A program made the translations under genes and the position numbers. Positions 27,110 to 36,394 of a DNA stretch of 64,000 bases are shown here, in pieces (position 1 is the stretch's first letter; every line of letters starts with the position of its first letter). The notes beneath the pieces are model-generated. The model was not told the DNA's origin and made no database searches. It saw nothing but the letters and a program-made list of their open reading frames with translations. The stretch comes from Herbaspirillum sp. 3R11 (GTDB taxonomy: Bacteria > Pseudomonadota > Gammaproteobacteria > Burkholderiales > Burkholderiaceae_D): contig NZ_SPNJ01000006.1 in the NCBI RefSeq assembly GCF_004563925.1, positions 124,001 through 188,000 of the forward strand, given 5' to 3'.

Positions 27110-28009
27110 TCAGTGAGAATTCCCATCCCACATCCACGCCCACAGCGGCGGCAGATGCAGCGGCTTGGTCCGATCCGTGACCGTGCGCGCCATGACCGCG
27201 CGCTGCAATGCCGCGCTGTCGTCGTAGAACGGCTTGGCGGCCACCCGCAGGCCGGTTTCTTGGGCGCTGTCGAGCAGGATCTGCATGTACTCCAGCATAT
27301 GGCGCGAGGTGTAGCGGTTGAGATCGTGGAACGTGACTTCCACCGGGATTACGCCGTCCACGGTCGGCAGCTCGCCGTCGGCAATGCGTTCGCGCACCTC
27401 CGACAACTGCCGCACGATATTCGAGCGGCGGCGCAGGCTGAAGTTGTAGCCCCAGATCTTGCCGTCGTTCAGGCTGACGTCGGTCATCAGCACATGAAAG
27501 CCGTGTTGCTGATAGGCGGCGAAGGTGCGCTGATCGAAATTCCAGAACGGCGGACGCAAAAAAATCGGTGCTGCGCCGGTGATGGCGGCAATGTCGGCGC
27601 TGCCGTCGGTCAGCGATTGTTCCAGTTCTTTTGGGTTCAGATGCCGGTGATTGGTGTGCCCGGGGGTGCTGGTATGGAAGCCGAGGATATGTCCTTCGGC
27701 ATGCTCGCGCCGCATGATCTCGCGACCGAGATCGCTGCCGCCTGCGCCGCTGGCGCGGGTCTGGACAAAGAACACCGCCTTGACGCCGGGCACGTGCGGA
27801 TTGTTGGCGAGATCGTCAAGAATCGACAGCGTCGGATTGTAAAAGCCGGATGCGCTCGGCCCATCGTCGAAGGTCAGCAGGAAACGAATCGGCGCCTGCA
27901 CGTTCAGACGCTGCTCGGTCAGCGGCGTCAGCACGATGGGCGGCGCAATGCAGCCGCTCAGGCCAAGCGCCAGGGTGACTGCCGATAAAGTGGAGAAGAT
28001 GATTTTCAA
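27110..28009 (-). CDS. Polysaccharide deacetylase (NodB-type) lipoprotein
   Basis: The 299-residue protein has a lipoprotein signal peptide ending in LGLSGC (Cys20 acylation site) and a NodB homology domain: TFDDGPS near residues 46-52 (catalytic and metal Asp), HTSTPGHTNH as the metal His motif, and RPPFW. It should remove N-acetyl or similar groups from a surface polysaccharide or peptidoglycan at the envelope. Chain length is slightly longer than the minimal domain. It is alone in its transcription unit. Confidence 0.88.
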   Translation of the reverse strand: MKIIFSTLSAVTLALGLSGCIAPPIVLTPLTEQRLNVQAPIRFLLTFDDGPSASGFYNPTLSILDDLANNPHVPGVKAVFFVQTRASGAGGSDLGREIMRREHAEGHILGFHTSTPGHTNHRHLNPKELEQSLTDGSADIAAITGAAPIFLRPPFWNFDQRTFAAYQQHGFHVLMTDVSLNDGKIWGYNFSLRRRSNIVRQLSEVRERIADGELPTVDGVIPVEVTFHDLNRYTSRHMLEYMQILLDSAQETGLRVAAKPFYDDSAALQRAVMARTVTDRTKPLHLPPLWAWMWDGNSH

Positions 28010-28110
28010 GCTGCGGACCTGTCATGAACTGTCATGTATTGCAGTGTCGACAAATCCACGGAAGAGCCGCACAGAGGCGGGCCGATTATACCTGAGCGCG
28101 CGCCGCCAGA

Positions 28111-29343
28111 TTAAAGCGACGCGACGGCCGGAAAACCTTTGCGCCTGGCCAGCCACGCCACCGCCAGCGTCGGCGCCAGCAATACCAGCAAGGCCCACGG
28201 AAACGATTCCACGCCAATGGTATCGAGCAGCACGCCGCCAACAATCCCGCCGCCGGCAATGGCCAGGTTCCACACTGTCACGATCATCGCCTGTGCGACG
28301 TCGGCTGCGTCGCCCGCATTCTTGGCCGACGCCGTCTGGAACAGCGTCGGCACACCGCCGTACGCCAGTCCCCACGCCGCCACGCCGGCATACACCATCG
28401 CCGGGTTGTGGCCCCACACGCCCAGTGTCGCTGCAGCGAGGGCAAACAGCACGATGCTGGCCAGCACCAGCGTGCGCAGCCGGCGATCAATCAGTGCGCC
28501 GGTGACCCAGATCGAGGCCAGCGCGCTCACGCCAAAAATCAGCAGGATCGCGCCGACCTTGTCCGCCATGCCGATCGGCGCCAGGAAGGGGGCGATGTAG
28601 GTGTACAGGATGTTGTGCGCCAGCACGAACGCCAGCGTCACGAACAATACAGAACGCACCCCGGGCAGCATGAACACGCCGGCGATCGACAAGCGGCTGT
28701 CGCTTTTCTGGCCGGGGAAATCCGGCACCTTGGCGATGGCCCAGACGATCAGGATCAGCGTCATCGCGCTCATGATGCCGAAGCTCAGACGCCAGCCCAC
28801 GCTTGCGCCCAGAAAGGTCGCTGCGGGGATGCCCAGCGACAGTGCGATGGGAATGCCGGCCATCGTGACGGCGATGGCGCGACCCTGCAGATGCGCCGGC
28901 GCCATACGCGCCGCGTAGCCCGCGATCAGCGCCCACACCACGCCGGCGAACACGCCGGCGAAGAAGCGCGCCGCCAGTGTCAGCGGATAGCTGGTCGATA
29001 CCGCGGTGACCGTGTTGACGATCACGAAGCCGACGATGGCCGTCATCAGCAAGGGTTTGCGCCGCCAGCTCTGCGTGGTTGCCGTGAGCGGAATCGCGGT
29101 GATCATCGAGCCGATCGCATACAGGGTCACGAGCTGGCCGATCAGGGATTCCGATACGCGCAGGTCGGCGCTCATCTGCGGCAGCAAACCGGCCGGCATG
29201 GCTTCGGTGAGGACGGTAATGAACGCCGCCATGGCCAGCGCCAGCAAGCCGGCCAACGGGAGTTTGTCGGCGGCAAGGTTTGCCGGGCGAGGCCGCGCAG
29301 AGGCTGGCGCAGTCGTGGTGCTGGAGCTGCTTGAAGAAGTCAT
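28111..29343 (-). CDS. MFS transporter, DHA1 family (AraJ/sugar-efflux-like)
   Basis: The 410-residue protein has 12 predicted membrane segments after a Ser/Thr-rich tail of about 25 residues. Motif A-like region SWRRKPLLMTAIVGF and the first segment FITVLTEAMPAGLLPQMSADL match the AraJ/YdhP-type sugar or drug efflux group. ATG at 29343 was chosen; the frame runs to 29442 but into the LysR promoter region. It is divergent from a LysR gene, its likely regulator, with 152 bases between. Confidence 0.88.
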   Translation of the reverse strand: MTSSSSSSTTTAPASARPRPANLAADKLPLAGLLALAMAAFITVLTEAMPAGLLPQMSADLRVSESLIGQLVTLYAIGSMITAIPLTATTQSWRRKPLLMTAIVGFVIVNTVTAVSTSYPLTLAARFFAGVFAGVVWALIAGYAARMAPAHLQGRAIAVTMAGIPIALSLGIPAATFLGASVGWRLSFGIMSAMTLILIVWAIAKVPDFPGQKSDSRLSIAGVFMLPGVRSVLFVTLAFVLAHNILYTYIAPFLAPIGMADKVGAILLIFGVSALASIWVTGALIDRRLRTLVLASIVLFALAAATLGVWGHNPAMVYAGVAAWGLAYGGVPTLFQTASAKNAGDAADVAQAMIVTVWNLAIAGGGIVGGVLLDTIGVESFPWALLVLLAPTLAVAWLARRKGFPAVASL

Positions 29344-29495
29344 ATCGATGGTCCGGTGTGAAGCAACGGCAAACGCCATTGCATGAACAACCAAGATAAG
29401 GCTTTCGGCGACTGCGGACAATTGGGCTATAGTTCCAAACACATTGGATCAATATGTCCGCAATCGAAATCCAACCCTGTGCGCAAAGGAGCTCC

Positions 29496-30386
29496 ATGGA
29501 TAGCCTCAACTCGCTCAACGCGTTCGTCCAGGTCGCCGCGGCGCGCAGTTTCACCGGCGCCGGCCAGCAACTGGGCGTGTCGTCCTCGGCCGTCGGCAAG
29601 TCGATTGCGCGCCTGGAAGAACGACTCGGCGTGCGACTGTTCCACCGGTCCACGCGCTCGGTGACGCTGACGCCGGAAGGCGCGGCTTTCCTCGAACGCT
29701 GCCGCCGCATCTTCACCGAAGTCGAAGCGGCCGAGCAGGAATTCGCCCACAGCCTGGGCGCGCCGCGCGGCAAGCTGCGCGTGAGCATGCCCATCGTCGG
29801 CATGCTGATGATGCCGGCGCTGAGCGCCTTCATGCGCGCGCATCCGGAGATCGAACTGGAACTCGATTTCACCGACCGGCTGGTCGACGTCATCGCCGAA
29901 GGTTTCGACGCCGTGGTGCGTTCCGGTGATGTGGTCGATTCACGCCTGGTGGCGCGACCGCTGGGCAAGTTCAGGTTCCGGCTGGCGGCGTCGCCGGCCT
30001 ATCTCAAGCGCGCAGGCGTGCCGCACACGCCTGCCGATCTGCTGCAGCACGCCTGCCTGCATCATCGTTTCGCCACCAACGGCAAACTGGAGCGATGGCC
30101 TTTACGCGCAGGCCGGGGCCGCAAGGACCTCACGCTGGACTTGCCGACCACCGCCGTGGTCAACACCATCGAGCCGTTGATCCACATGGCCGAGGCAGGG
30201 CTGGGCATCGCCTGCCTGCCGGATTTCTCCATCCGCGAGCAGGAGCGCAAGGGCACGCTGGTGAGCGTGCTCGACAGCTACATCCACCACTCGGGCACCT
30301 TCCGCATGCTGTGGCCATCAAGTCCCTATCTCTCGCCCAAGTTGCGCGCGTTCGTGGATTTCATGGCGGCGCATCTGTTCACGTAG
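29496..30386 (+). CDS. LysR family transcriptional regulator
   Basis: The 296-residue regulator begins MDSLNSLNAFVQVAAARSFT with the HTH AGQQLGVSSSAVGKSIARLE near residues 22-41, then an effector-binding domain with PRGKLRVSMP and GLGIACLPDFSI. An AAAGGAG site precedes the ATG at 29496; an in-frame ATG at 29454 lacks one. Divergent from the DHA1 pump, which it probably controls. Its last 8 bases overlap the convergent GST gene. Confidence 0.92.
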   Translation: MDSLNSLNAFVQVAAARSFTGAGQQLGVSSSAVGKSIARLEERLGVRLFHRSTRSVTLTPEGAAFLERCRRIFTEVEAAEQEFAHSLGAPRGKLRVSMPIVGMLMMPALSAFMRAHPEIELELDFTDRLVDVIAEGFDAVVRSGDVVDSRLVARPLGKFRFRLAASPAYLKRAGVPHTPADLLQHACLHHRFATNGKLERWPLRAGRGRKDLTLDLPTTAVVNTIEPLIHMAEAGLGIACLPDFSIREQERKGTLVSVLDSYIHHSGTFRMLWPSSPYLSPKLRAFVDFMAAHLFT

Positions 30387-31053
30387 TTTCAGATTTTATC
30401 AACGCGCTCAGTGCTGACCTGCGCCGCAGCAGGAAGTCACGCAGCGCCGCATCGTAATTGGACGGCGCCGCAGCGAGCACCGAGGGACGCACCCGCAACG
30501 CCGCACGCCACGCGCACACTTTCGGCGTCGCCGCCATGAAGCCGAAATCGGCGATGGCGTCGAACACGTCGAAGTAGCGGAACACCGGTCCGAACACCGC
30601 ATCGACCATGCAGAATTCATCGCCTGCAAAATACGGGCCGTCGCCCAACACGGCTTCCAGTTGCAGGAATCTGTCGCGGATATCTTCAGCACGATGTCGC
30701 AAACCGATCTCATCCGGCGCAGCGTAAAAGCCGCCGATGGCGTTCAGCAACGACGAGCCGAATTCCATCCAGCCACGGTGGCGCGCACGCGATAACGCAT
30801 GGCTCGGATGCAGCGACGGCGCCACGCTGTCCTCAAGATATTCGCAGATCGCGGCCGATTCGAAAATCGCCTCGCCGTCCACCAGCAACACCGGCGTCTT
30901 GCCCAGCGGCGACACCCGCAGAAACCAGTCGGGTTTGTCGGCCAGGTCGATGTCGATGCGCTCGAAGGGCAGGCTCTTCTCCTGCAGCACGATGGCGACG
31001 CGCTGCACGTAGGGACACAGGTGATGGCTGATCAACGTTAGCCGGGATGTCAT
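30379..31053 (-). CDS. Glutathione S-transferase family protein
   Basis: The 224-residue protein has an N-terminal thioredoxin-like domain with HHLCPYVQRVAIVLQEK near residues 9-25 (an omega-class-like Cys at the active position), the cis-Pro in GKTPVLLVDG and ESAAICEYL, then an all-helical C-terminal domain. Cys-type GSTs mostly act as thiol transferases or reductive deglutathionylases rather than detoxifying conjugases. The start at 31053 fits the domain start. Divergent from a LysR gene across 132 bases; the two probably form a regulator-target pair. Confidence 0.9.
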   Translation of the reverse strand: MTSRLTLISHHLCPYVQRVAIVLQEKSLPFERIDIDLADKPDWFLRVSPLGKTPVLLVDGEAIFESAAICEYLEDSVAPSLHPSHALSRARHRGWMEFGSSLLNAIGGFYAAPDEIGLRHRAEDIRDRFLQLEAVLGDGPYFAGDEFCMVDAVFGPVFRYFDVFDAIADFGFMAATPKVCAWRAALRVRPSVLAAAPSNYDAALRDFLLRRRSALSALIKSETT

Positions 31054-31185
31054 GGTCTTTCCTTCGCGCTGATGGCGACCACGATGTTGAACGAATGACG
31101 GGACATGGAATACTCCTGATGAACGAAAAGACAGGGGTAATATAGGGCGACAGAAATGCAATGAAAATAGGCAGGAGCGCAGACC

Positions 31186-32079
31186 ATGAATGCAAAGTTG
31201 CAATACAAACCGGCATACAAAATCAGTCAGCCGGATCTCGAAACCGTGCTTGCGCTGGTGCGCACGCAGACACTGGCGGCAGCCGGAGAACGGCTGGGCG
31301 TGGATGCGTCGACGGTGTTTCGCGCGGTGCAGCGCATGGAGAAGGGGCTCGGTATTCGTCTGTTCGAACGCTCGCGCAGCGGCTACCAACCCTCCGAACT
31401 GGCGCAGGAACTGGCGGTGCATGCGGAACAGATGGAAGCACAACTGGAGGCCGCACGCTCCGTGGTGCAGTTGCAGCCCGACCAGGTGTCCGGCGTCGTA
31501 CGCATCAGCACCACCGACACCGTGCTGCACGGCCTGGTGGCGCCGGCGTTGAAGCTGCTGCGCGCCAGCCATCCGCTGCTGACTTACGACCTGTATGCCG
31601 GCAATGAACTGGCCAGCCTGACGCGGCGTGACACCGACATCGCCGTACGCGCCACGCGGCGACCGCCACAGCACCTGGTCGGCAAGCATGTGGGACCGAT
31701 CCGCATGGCGCTGTATGCGGGGAAGAAAAGCGGGATCAAGGATGTTGACGCCGGCATTGCTGCAGGCAGTTGGATCGCGCCCGATGATGCGCTGCCGGAA
31801 CACCCTTCGGTGATCTGGCGCAAGAAGCATTTCCCCAGGGTGGCGCCGGCTTATAGCGTCAACAGCATTCTCACGGTGGCGGAACTGACGGCGCAGGGAC
31901 TCGGCATCGGTCTGCTGCCGGTGTTCCTGGCGGAGCGCCGCAACGACCTGGTTCAGCTGACTGAGACGATCGATGAATGCCAGACCGAGCTGTGGCTGCT
32001 CACCCATACCGAATCACGCCATCTGCGGCGTGTGTCGGCGGTGTTCAATCACCTGGCGGAGCAGGTCGCGCTGGCGTGA
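31186..32079 (+). CDS. LysR family transcriptional regulator
   Basis: The 297-residue protein has an N-terminal HTH (GERLGVDASTVFRAVQRMEK near residues 36-55) preceded by 15 non-conserved residues, then a LysR substrate-binding domain with GVVRISTTDTVLHGLVAPAL and GLGIGLLPVFLA. The unusual ISQPDLETVLALVRTQTLAA start places it in a less common LysR subgroup. It is divergent from the GST gene, its likely target. A terminator at 32159-32182 ends the transcript. Confidence 0.9.
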   Translation: MNAKLQYKPAYKISQPDLETVLALVRTQTLAAAGERLGVDASTVFRAVQRMEKGLGIRLFERSRSGYQPSELAQELAVHAEQMEAQLEAARSVVQLQPDQVSGVVRISTTDTVLHGLVAPALKLLRASHPLLTYDLYAGNELASLTRRDTDIAVRATRRPPQHLVGKHVGPIRMALYAGKKSGIKDVDAGIAAGSWIAPDDALPEHPSVIWRKKHFPRVAPAYSVNSILTVAELTAQGLGIGLLPVFLAERRNDLVQLTETIDECQTELWLLTHTESRHLRRVSAVFNHLAEQVALA

Positions 32080-32158
32080 ATTTCGTGGATCCAATTCGCG
32101 CGCGTCGCTCAGGTCGCCCAGCGTCTGCGGCAACGGCAACGGAACCAGCGATGCATCG

Positions 32159-32183
32159 GCCGCCCAAGAGGCGGCTTTTTTTC
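32159..32183 (+). terminator. Rho-independent terminator after LysR gene
   Basis: GCCGCC (32159-32164), loop CAAGA, GGCGGC (32170-32175), then seven T. Ends the transcript of the upstream LysR gene. Confidence 0.9.
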
Positions 32184-32251
32184 GTCGAGGCTTGATCTAT
32201 ACTCATCGGGCAAGGTGCTTACTCTCTCACTCACCGCATCGGAAAGCCGCT

Positions 32252-33004
32252 ATGCCCGTCTCCTATCTGCGCAGTCTCGCCGGAAAAAATCGCACCCTGA
32301 AGGCCAACCGACATTTGGCCTTTGTACTGTCGGCGATTGCGGGCGCGATCAATGCCGGCGGTTTTCTGGTGGTCGGGCAATTCACCTCGCATATGTCCGG
32401 CATCCTGTCGATGATGGCCGAGGACGTGGCCATCGGCGCGATCGGGCTGCTGTTGGCGGGTGCGGCCAGCATGTCGTCTTTCATCGCCGGCGCAGCCTGT
32501 TCGGCAGTGCTGATCAACTGGGCGCGCAAGCGTCGCCTCGAAGCGGAATACGCCATGCCGCTGATCGCCGAAGCGCTGTTGTTGTTGTGCTTCGGCCTGC
32601 TGGGCGGCAACATCTCCGGCATCGAATGGCTGTTCGTGCCGGTCACGGTGCTGCTGCTGTGCTTCATCATGGGCTTGCAGAACGCCATGATCACCAAGCT
32701 CTCGCGCGCTGAAATCCGCACCACCCATGTCACCGGCATGGTCACCGACATCGGCATCGAACTGGGCAAGGCGCTGTACTGGAACAGCAGCCGCCATCCC
32801 GACATGCCGGTGCGCGCCGACGTCGCCAAGCTCAGGACATTGACCATGCTGGTAGGGTTGTTCTTCGCCGGCGGTGTGATCGGTGCGCTCGGCTTCAAGC
32901 ACATCGGCTTCGTATTCACGCTGCCGCTCGCCGCGCTGTTGGTCTTTGTCGCACTGGTGCCGGTGCTGGATGACGTGCGGCGCGCGCTGCGCCGGCAACC
33001 ATAA
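32252..33004 (+). CDS. DUF1275 (YoaK-like) membrane protein
   Basis: The 250-residue protein has about six membrane segments and the DUF1275 hallmarks: AFVLSAIAGAINAGGFLVVG near residues 22-41, FTSHMSGILSMM, and the central GLQNAMITKLSRAEIRTTHV with TGMVTDIGIELGK. The family is widespread, with no assigned transport substrate. The start at 32252 was taken because the conserved N-terminus begins there, although the frame is open to 31973 inside the LysR gene. Convergent with the DUF1120 gene. Confidence 0.88.
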   Translation: MPVSYLRSLAGKNRTLKANRHLAFVLSAIAGAINAGGFLVVGQFTSHMSGILSMMAEDVAIGAIGLLLAGAASMSSFIAGAACSAVLINWARKRRLEAEYAMPLIAEALLLLCFGLLGGNISGIEWLFVPVTVLLLCFIMGLQNAMITKLSRAEIRTTHVTGMVTDIGIELGKALYWNSSRHPDMPVRADVAKLRTLTMLVGLFFAGGVIGALGFKHIGFVFTLPLAALLVFVALVPVLDDVRRALRRQP

Positions 33005-33017
33005 CGGAGCGCCATAG

Positions 33018-33055
33018 AAAAAGCCTGTCTCCGTGCGGGCAGAGACAGGCTTTGC
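33018..33055. terminator. Bidirectional terminator-like hairpin
   Basis: AAAGCCTGTCTC (33020-33031) pairs perfectly with GAGACAGGCTTT (33042-33053) around a 10-base loop. It lies between convergent DUF1275 and DUF1120 genes; A-rich and T-rich arms suit both directions. Confidence 0.8.
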
Positions 33056-33087
33056 GCCAACCACGGCGCCTCCTCAAGTCAATTCAA

Positions 33088-33759
33088 TTACAGATACTGC
33101 ACTTCGATTGTGGCGGAGCCGTCGAGGTCGATGTTCTGCGTCAGCGGCAGGTTGTCGCCCTTGTCCAGCACGGCGGTCACACCGAGGTTGCCGGACATGG
33201 TCTTGTACGAACCCGGTGTGGTCGAGCCGGTGGTGGCGAACGCCTGGCGATTGGTGCCGTCACCATGGAAGCGACCGAAAGCCGACTTGGCCCAGGTGCC
33301 ATTGTTGGCGGCATCGGCGACGATGTCAGGTGTCGCGCCGTCGGCTGTGAAGGAGCCGATGATGGAGCGCACGCTGTAGGCGCCGATGTTCTTGCCGCCT
33401 GCTGCGCCCAGACCGTAGGCATTCTTGTCGCTCAGGTTCGAGTTGATCGCGGTCATCAGGCCGGTGACCACAGTCGAGGCCTTGTTGTCGATGGCGCGGA
33501 CGGCAACTTTGGTTGCTGCGTCGCAAGTGACGGTGAAGGCGATGGTCTTTTCAGGCAGTACATTGGCAGCTGTCTTTTTCAGGCCCGCGCCGGAGATGGT
33601 GCCGTAGTCGACCACGTTGGTGCCGGTGAAGGCCGGGGTACAGGCCGAAGGACGAATCACGCCTTTGACCTTCAGTTCGGCGGTGTCGGCGGCTTGCGCA
33701 GCGAAAGACACCAGCAGGGAAGCTGTCAGGGCGGAGAAGAGAGTGATTTGCTTGTTCAT
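33088..33759 (-). CDS. DUF1120 family secreted protein (fimbrial-like)
   Basis: The 223-residue protein has a Sec signal peptide (cleavage likely after AQA at about residue 23) and a beta-rich domain starting AELKVKGVIRPSACTPAF with paired Cys residues near 40 and 79, ending in an alternating hydrophobic strand ATIEVQYL. DUF1120 proteins resemble fimbrial subunits, where a Cys loop and a C-terminal strand allow chaperone-usher assembly, but no chaperone or usher gene is here. A GAGGAAAC site precedes the ATG, and a good promoter lies about 100 bases upstream. Confidence 0.75.
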   Translation of the reverse strand: MNKQITLFSALTASLLVSFAAQAADTAELKVKGVIRPSACTPAFTGTNVVDYGTISGAGLKKTAANVLPEKTIAFTVTCDAATKVAVRAIDNKASTVVTGLMTAINSNLSDKNAYGLGAAGGKNIGAYSVRSIIGSFTADGATPDIVADAANNGTWAKSAFGRFHGDGTNRQAFATTGSTTPGSYKTMSGNLGVTAVLDKGDNLPLTQNIDLDGSATIEVQYL

Positions 33760-33859
33760 GATCGTTTCCTCAAAAAGTCAGAATGGGTTGAATTCGTTTT
33801 GCTTCAGCGCCTTCTGTTTGCTTAAGCAGTGAAGCCATTCTGACGATTTAAGGATCGGA

Positions 33860-33887
33860 TTTATATGAGAAAACTCTCAAAAATCAA
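33860..33887 (-). promoter_or_regulatory. Candidate sigma-70 promoter of the DUF1120 gene with palindrome in the spacer
   Basis: On the minus strand TTGATT (33882-33887) and TATAAA (33860-33865) are 16 bases apart. The spacer contains the perfect inverted repeat TGAGA-AAAC-TCTCA (33866-33879), a possible operator. The region is clearly more A/T-rich than its surroundings. The start codon is at 33759. Confidence 0.5.
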
Positions 33888-33906
33888 GTTGTAAAAAATG
33901 CAATAA

Positions 33907-36393
33907 CTAAGGCTTGGCAACACGCCGCCGGCGCCGCACCAGCCCGGCGGCAACGGCCGCTACCGCAATCAGCGCCAGTGCTGCAGCGAGGATGGCCGCG
34001 CTGCGATGCGTCGCCAACCAATGGCGTGTCTTCTTCCACGCCTGCACATACGGGAAGCGTCCCGCCGCCTTAAAGTCCGGCTCCGCGCAGTTCTGGCCGA
34101 AGTCCGCCGAGAACGGCACGGCCGCGCCTTGCTTCACGTAGCGGCGGTACGGCACGGGGGCCAGCGCCGCATCGTAGTAGACGAAGCCGGTGCCCTGGCA
34201 CAGCACCGCGGCGAAAGCCTGCGAGCGCGCCGGCAGTTCGTCGGCCGACTTCATGATGTAGTCGACGGCGATGTTGCGGTAGTGATAGCGCTGGTTGGGT
34301 TTGCTCTCGCTGGCGGCATAGCGCTTGCGTTCGTCCTCGGTGACGAAGGGGCCGGGCAGGTCGGCGGCGGCGCGTTGTTCGGGGGTGGTGACGAGCGGCG
34401 CCTTGCTGGTGTCGCCGTGCGGATATTTCTGGACTTCCATGCGCCCCATGCCGAACGCCAGCATGCCGCCGAGGCCGGTGTAGTCGGGCGCTTCTTCGTA
34501 TCCCATGATGTCCATGCCGCGCCGGCGCGCCAGCGTGGCGGCCTTGTACCAGGCTTCAGCGCGCGTCACCGCGCGCCATGCATGTTTGGCGTCATCGAGC
34601 GCGTCGCCGTATTCCTTGGCCGTGGAGCGATAGCGCCAGGAGGCCAGCGTGCGCTTGCCGTCGGTGTAGTAATTTTCGTCGATATCGACGTAGCGCCAAT
34701 CCTGGTCGTCGGGGAAGTAGGGCAGCGCATCGCTGACGCGTCCCTCGCGCACCAGGCGGCGCGCCAGCAAGCGGCGCAGGTAGTCGGACTGTTGTGCCGG
34801 ATGCGCGCCCAGCCAGTCGTAATAGGGCTGGTCGGGTGTCGTCGGGAGGACTGGCGGCGGTGGCGGCACCGGTGTGGCCGGGACATGCGCATCGACATAG
34901 GTCTTGAGTTCATCGACCGTCAGCACGCGTTCGGCCAGGTACCAGGTGTCGCCGCTGTAATCGCTGTAGAGCGGATGGCTGAGACTGTCATCCTTGCCGC
35001 GCGACTGGCTGGCCTTGGTGACGTTGTACAGCTGGTCGAAGGCTTCGACATATTGTCCGCGCGACAGCGACAGCACGCTTTGCTCGGCCTTGATCAGGCC
35101 GAGCGAGGCAGGCTCGACGCTGGCGTCATTTTGCGGGAAGGCCTTGGAAGCCTCGGCATAGGCTTGCGCCGCAGCCGCCACATCGCCCTTGCGCAAGGCC
35201 AGCTTGGCGCGCACCCAGCTGGCCAATGCGCTGCGCTGCTTGTCCGCCAGCGTCTGCGCCAGGTCATACAAGCCGCTGCGATAGGCCAGCGCCGCCACGC
35301 GGTCGGCGTCGGCAATGTTGGCGATGCCGCGTTTCTGCAATGCTGCAACCAGCGACGGCAGCACCGGATTGACCTTGACGTCCTTGCCGCCTCTGCCGGC
35401 ATCGGCGTAACCGTAACCGCCGCCCCAGGTATCGTATTCGGCCGGCCGGCTGGCGTCGGCGCCGCTCATGTCGCCCACGCGCGCCAGCGCATAGCTGACC
35501 AGCAGACGTTGCGCGACCGGATCGTCGATCAGCTTCTGCGCCCGCTCGGCGTCGCTCAGCGCCCATTCCGCAAGGATGCGCAGCGACTGTACGCCGCTGT
35601 TGGAATTGCGCGCGGCCTGTTCGGCGTACAGGCGAACGGCTTGCTTGAGGTCGGCGGCGGAGACCTCGTCGGCGCAAGGCATGGCGTTGACGAAATCGAG
35701 ATAGCCGCACAGGGTCGAGCCGTTGATCGCGCCATTGACGAGGAACAGGCGCGCCTGTTCGCCGTAGCTGGCCACTGCCAGGCCGTGGGGATCGGCGGCG
35801 CCCGCCGCAGCGCGCGAGCGCGCCAGTGCATAGGAGCGGATGGCGTCGGCGCGTTCTGCGGCGGGCTTGTTGCCGGCGGCTGTCATGGCGCCGGCATGGC
35901 TTTGTCCGAGCATGTAGGCAGCCGACACGGCGCGTTTGTCACCGTCGGCCTTGGGCAGGTCGAGCACGGCCTGGAAGCGTTTTTGTGCGCGCAGTCCGGT
36001 GTCGCCTGTCGCAAGATAATCCACCGCGCCGGCCGCATACAGTCGCACCGCCGGCGGCAAGTCCGTGCCTTGCGCGTACGCGGCGTCGCCGTCCTTGAGC
36101 GCGCGCACGGCCTTGAGCTGGGCCAGCTGTGCCGGGGTCATGAAGGCGGCATCGGCGGCGTCAGGTTTGCCGGACGGATCCGGCGCGCTGTCGCTTTCAT
36201 TGGCCAGCAATGCGTCGCCGGGTTTCACCAGATGCGCAGCTTCGTAGGCGAAGGAATTGGCCGGCGTCGCCTTCAGTGTGCCGGCGCGATCGTCGAGCAC
36301 CTGCAGCGGGAAGTCGGGGCCGCAGGCAATCACCACGGCGGCGCTGAAAGGGATCGCCAGGGCGACCGCGATGCGCAGATGCTTGATATGCAT
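33907..36393 (-). CDS. Large envelope protein with lipobox, helical repeats and C-terminal anchor; function unknown
   Basis: No known function recognised. The 828-residue protein starts with a signal peptide and lipobox-like VIAC (Cys24) followed by GPDFP. The body is alanine-rich and helical with TPR/Sel1-like regularity, for example RAKLALRKGDVAAAAQAYAE and RADAIRSYALARSRAAAG, a proline-rich hinge (VPPPPPVLP), then a conserved-looking region with YDWLGAHPAQQSDYLRRLL. The last 30 residues form a membrane helix followed by five Arg. The start at 36393 is one base past the stop of the DUF3142 gene and preceded by GTGGAA, so the two are translationally coupled. Confidence 0.75.
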   Translation of the reverse strand: MHIKHLRIAVALAIPFSAAVVIACGPDFPLQVLDDRAGTLKATPANSFAYEAAHLVKPGDALLANESDSAPDPSGKPDAADAAFMTPAQLAQLKAVRALKDGDAAYAQGTDLPPAVRLYAAGAVDYLATGDTGLRAQKRFQAVLDLPKADGDKRAVSAAYMLGQSHAGAMTAAGNKPAAERADAIRSYALARSRAAAGAADPHGLAVASYGEQARLFLVNGAINGSTLCGYLDFVNAMPCADEVSAADLKQAVRLYAEQAARNSNSGVQSLRILAEWALSDAERAQKLIDDPVAQRLLVSYALARVGDMSGADASRPAEYDTWGGGYGYADAGRGGKDVKVNPVLPSLVAALQKRGIANIADADRVAALAYRSGLYDLAQTLADKQRSALASWVRAKLALRKGDVAAAAQAYAEASKAFPQNDASVEPASLGLIKAEQSVLSLSRGQYVEAFDQLYNVTKASQSRGKDDSLSHPLYSDYSGDTWYLAERVLTVDELKTYVDAHVPATPVPPPPPVLPTTPDQPYYDWLGAHPAQQSDYLRRLLARRLVREGRVSDALPYFPDDQDWRYVDIDENYYTDGKRTLASWRYRSTAKEYGDALDDAKHAWRAVTRAEAWYKAATLARRRGMDIMGYEEAPDYTGLGGMLAFGMGRMEVQKYPHGDTSKAPLVTTPEQRAAADLPGPFVTEDERKRYAASESKPNQRYHYRNIAVDYIMKSADELPARSQAFAAVLCQGTGFVYYDAALAPVPYRRYVKQGAAVPFSADFGQNCAEPDFKAAGRFPYVQAWKKTRHWLATHRSAAILAAALALIAVAAVAAGLVRRRRRVAKP

Positions 36394-36394
36394 G

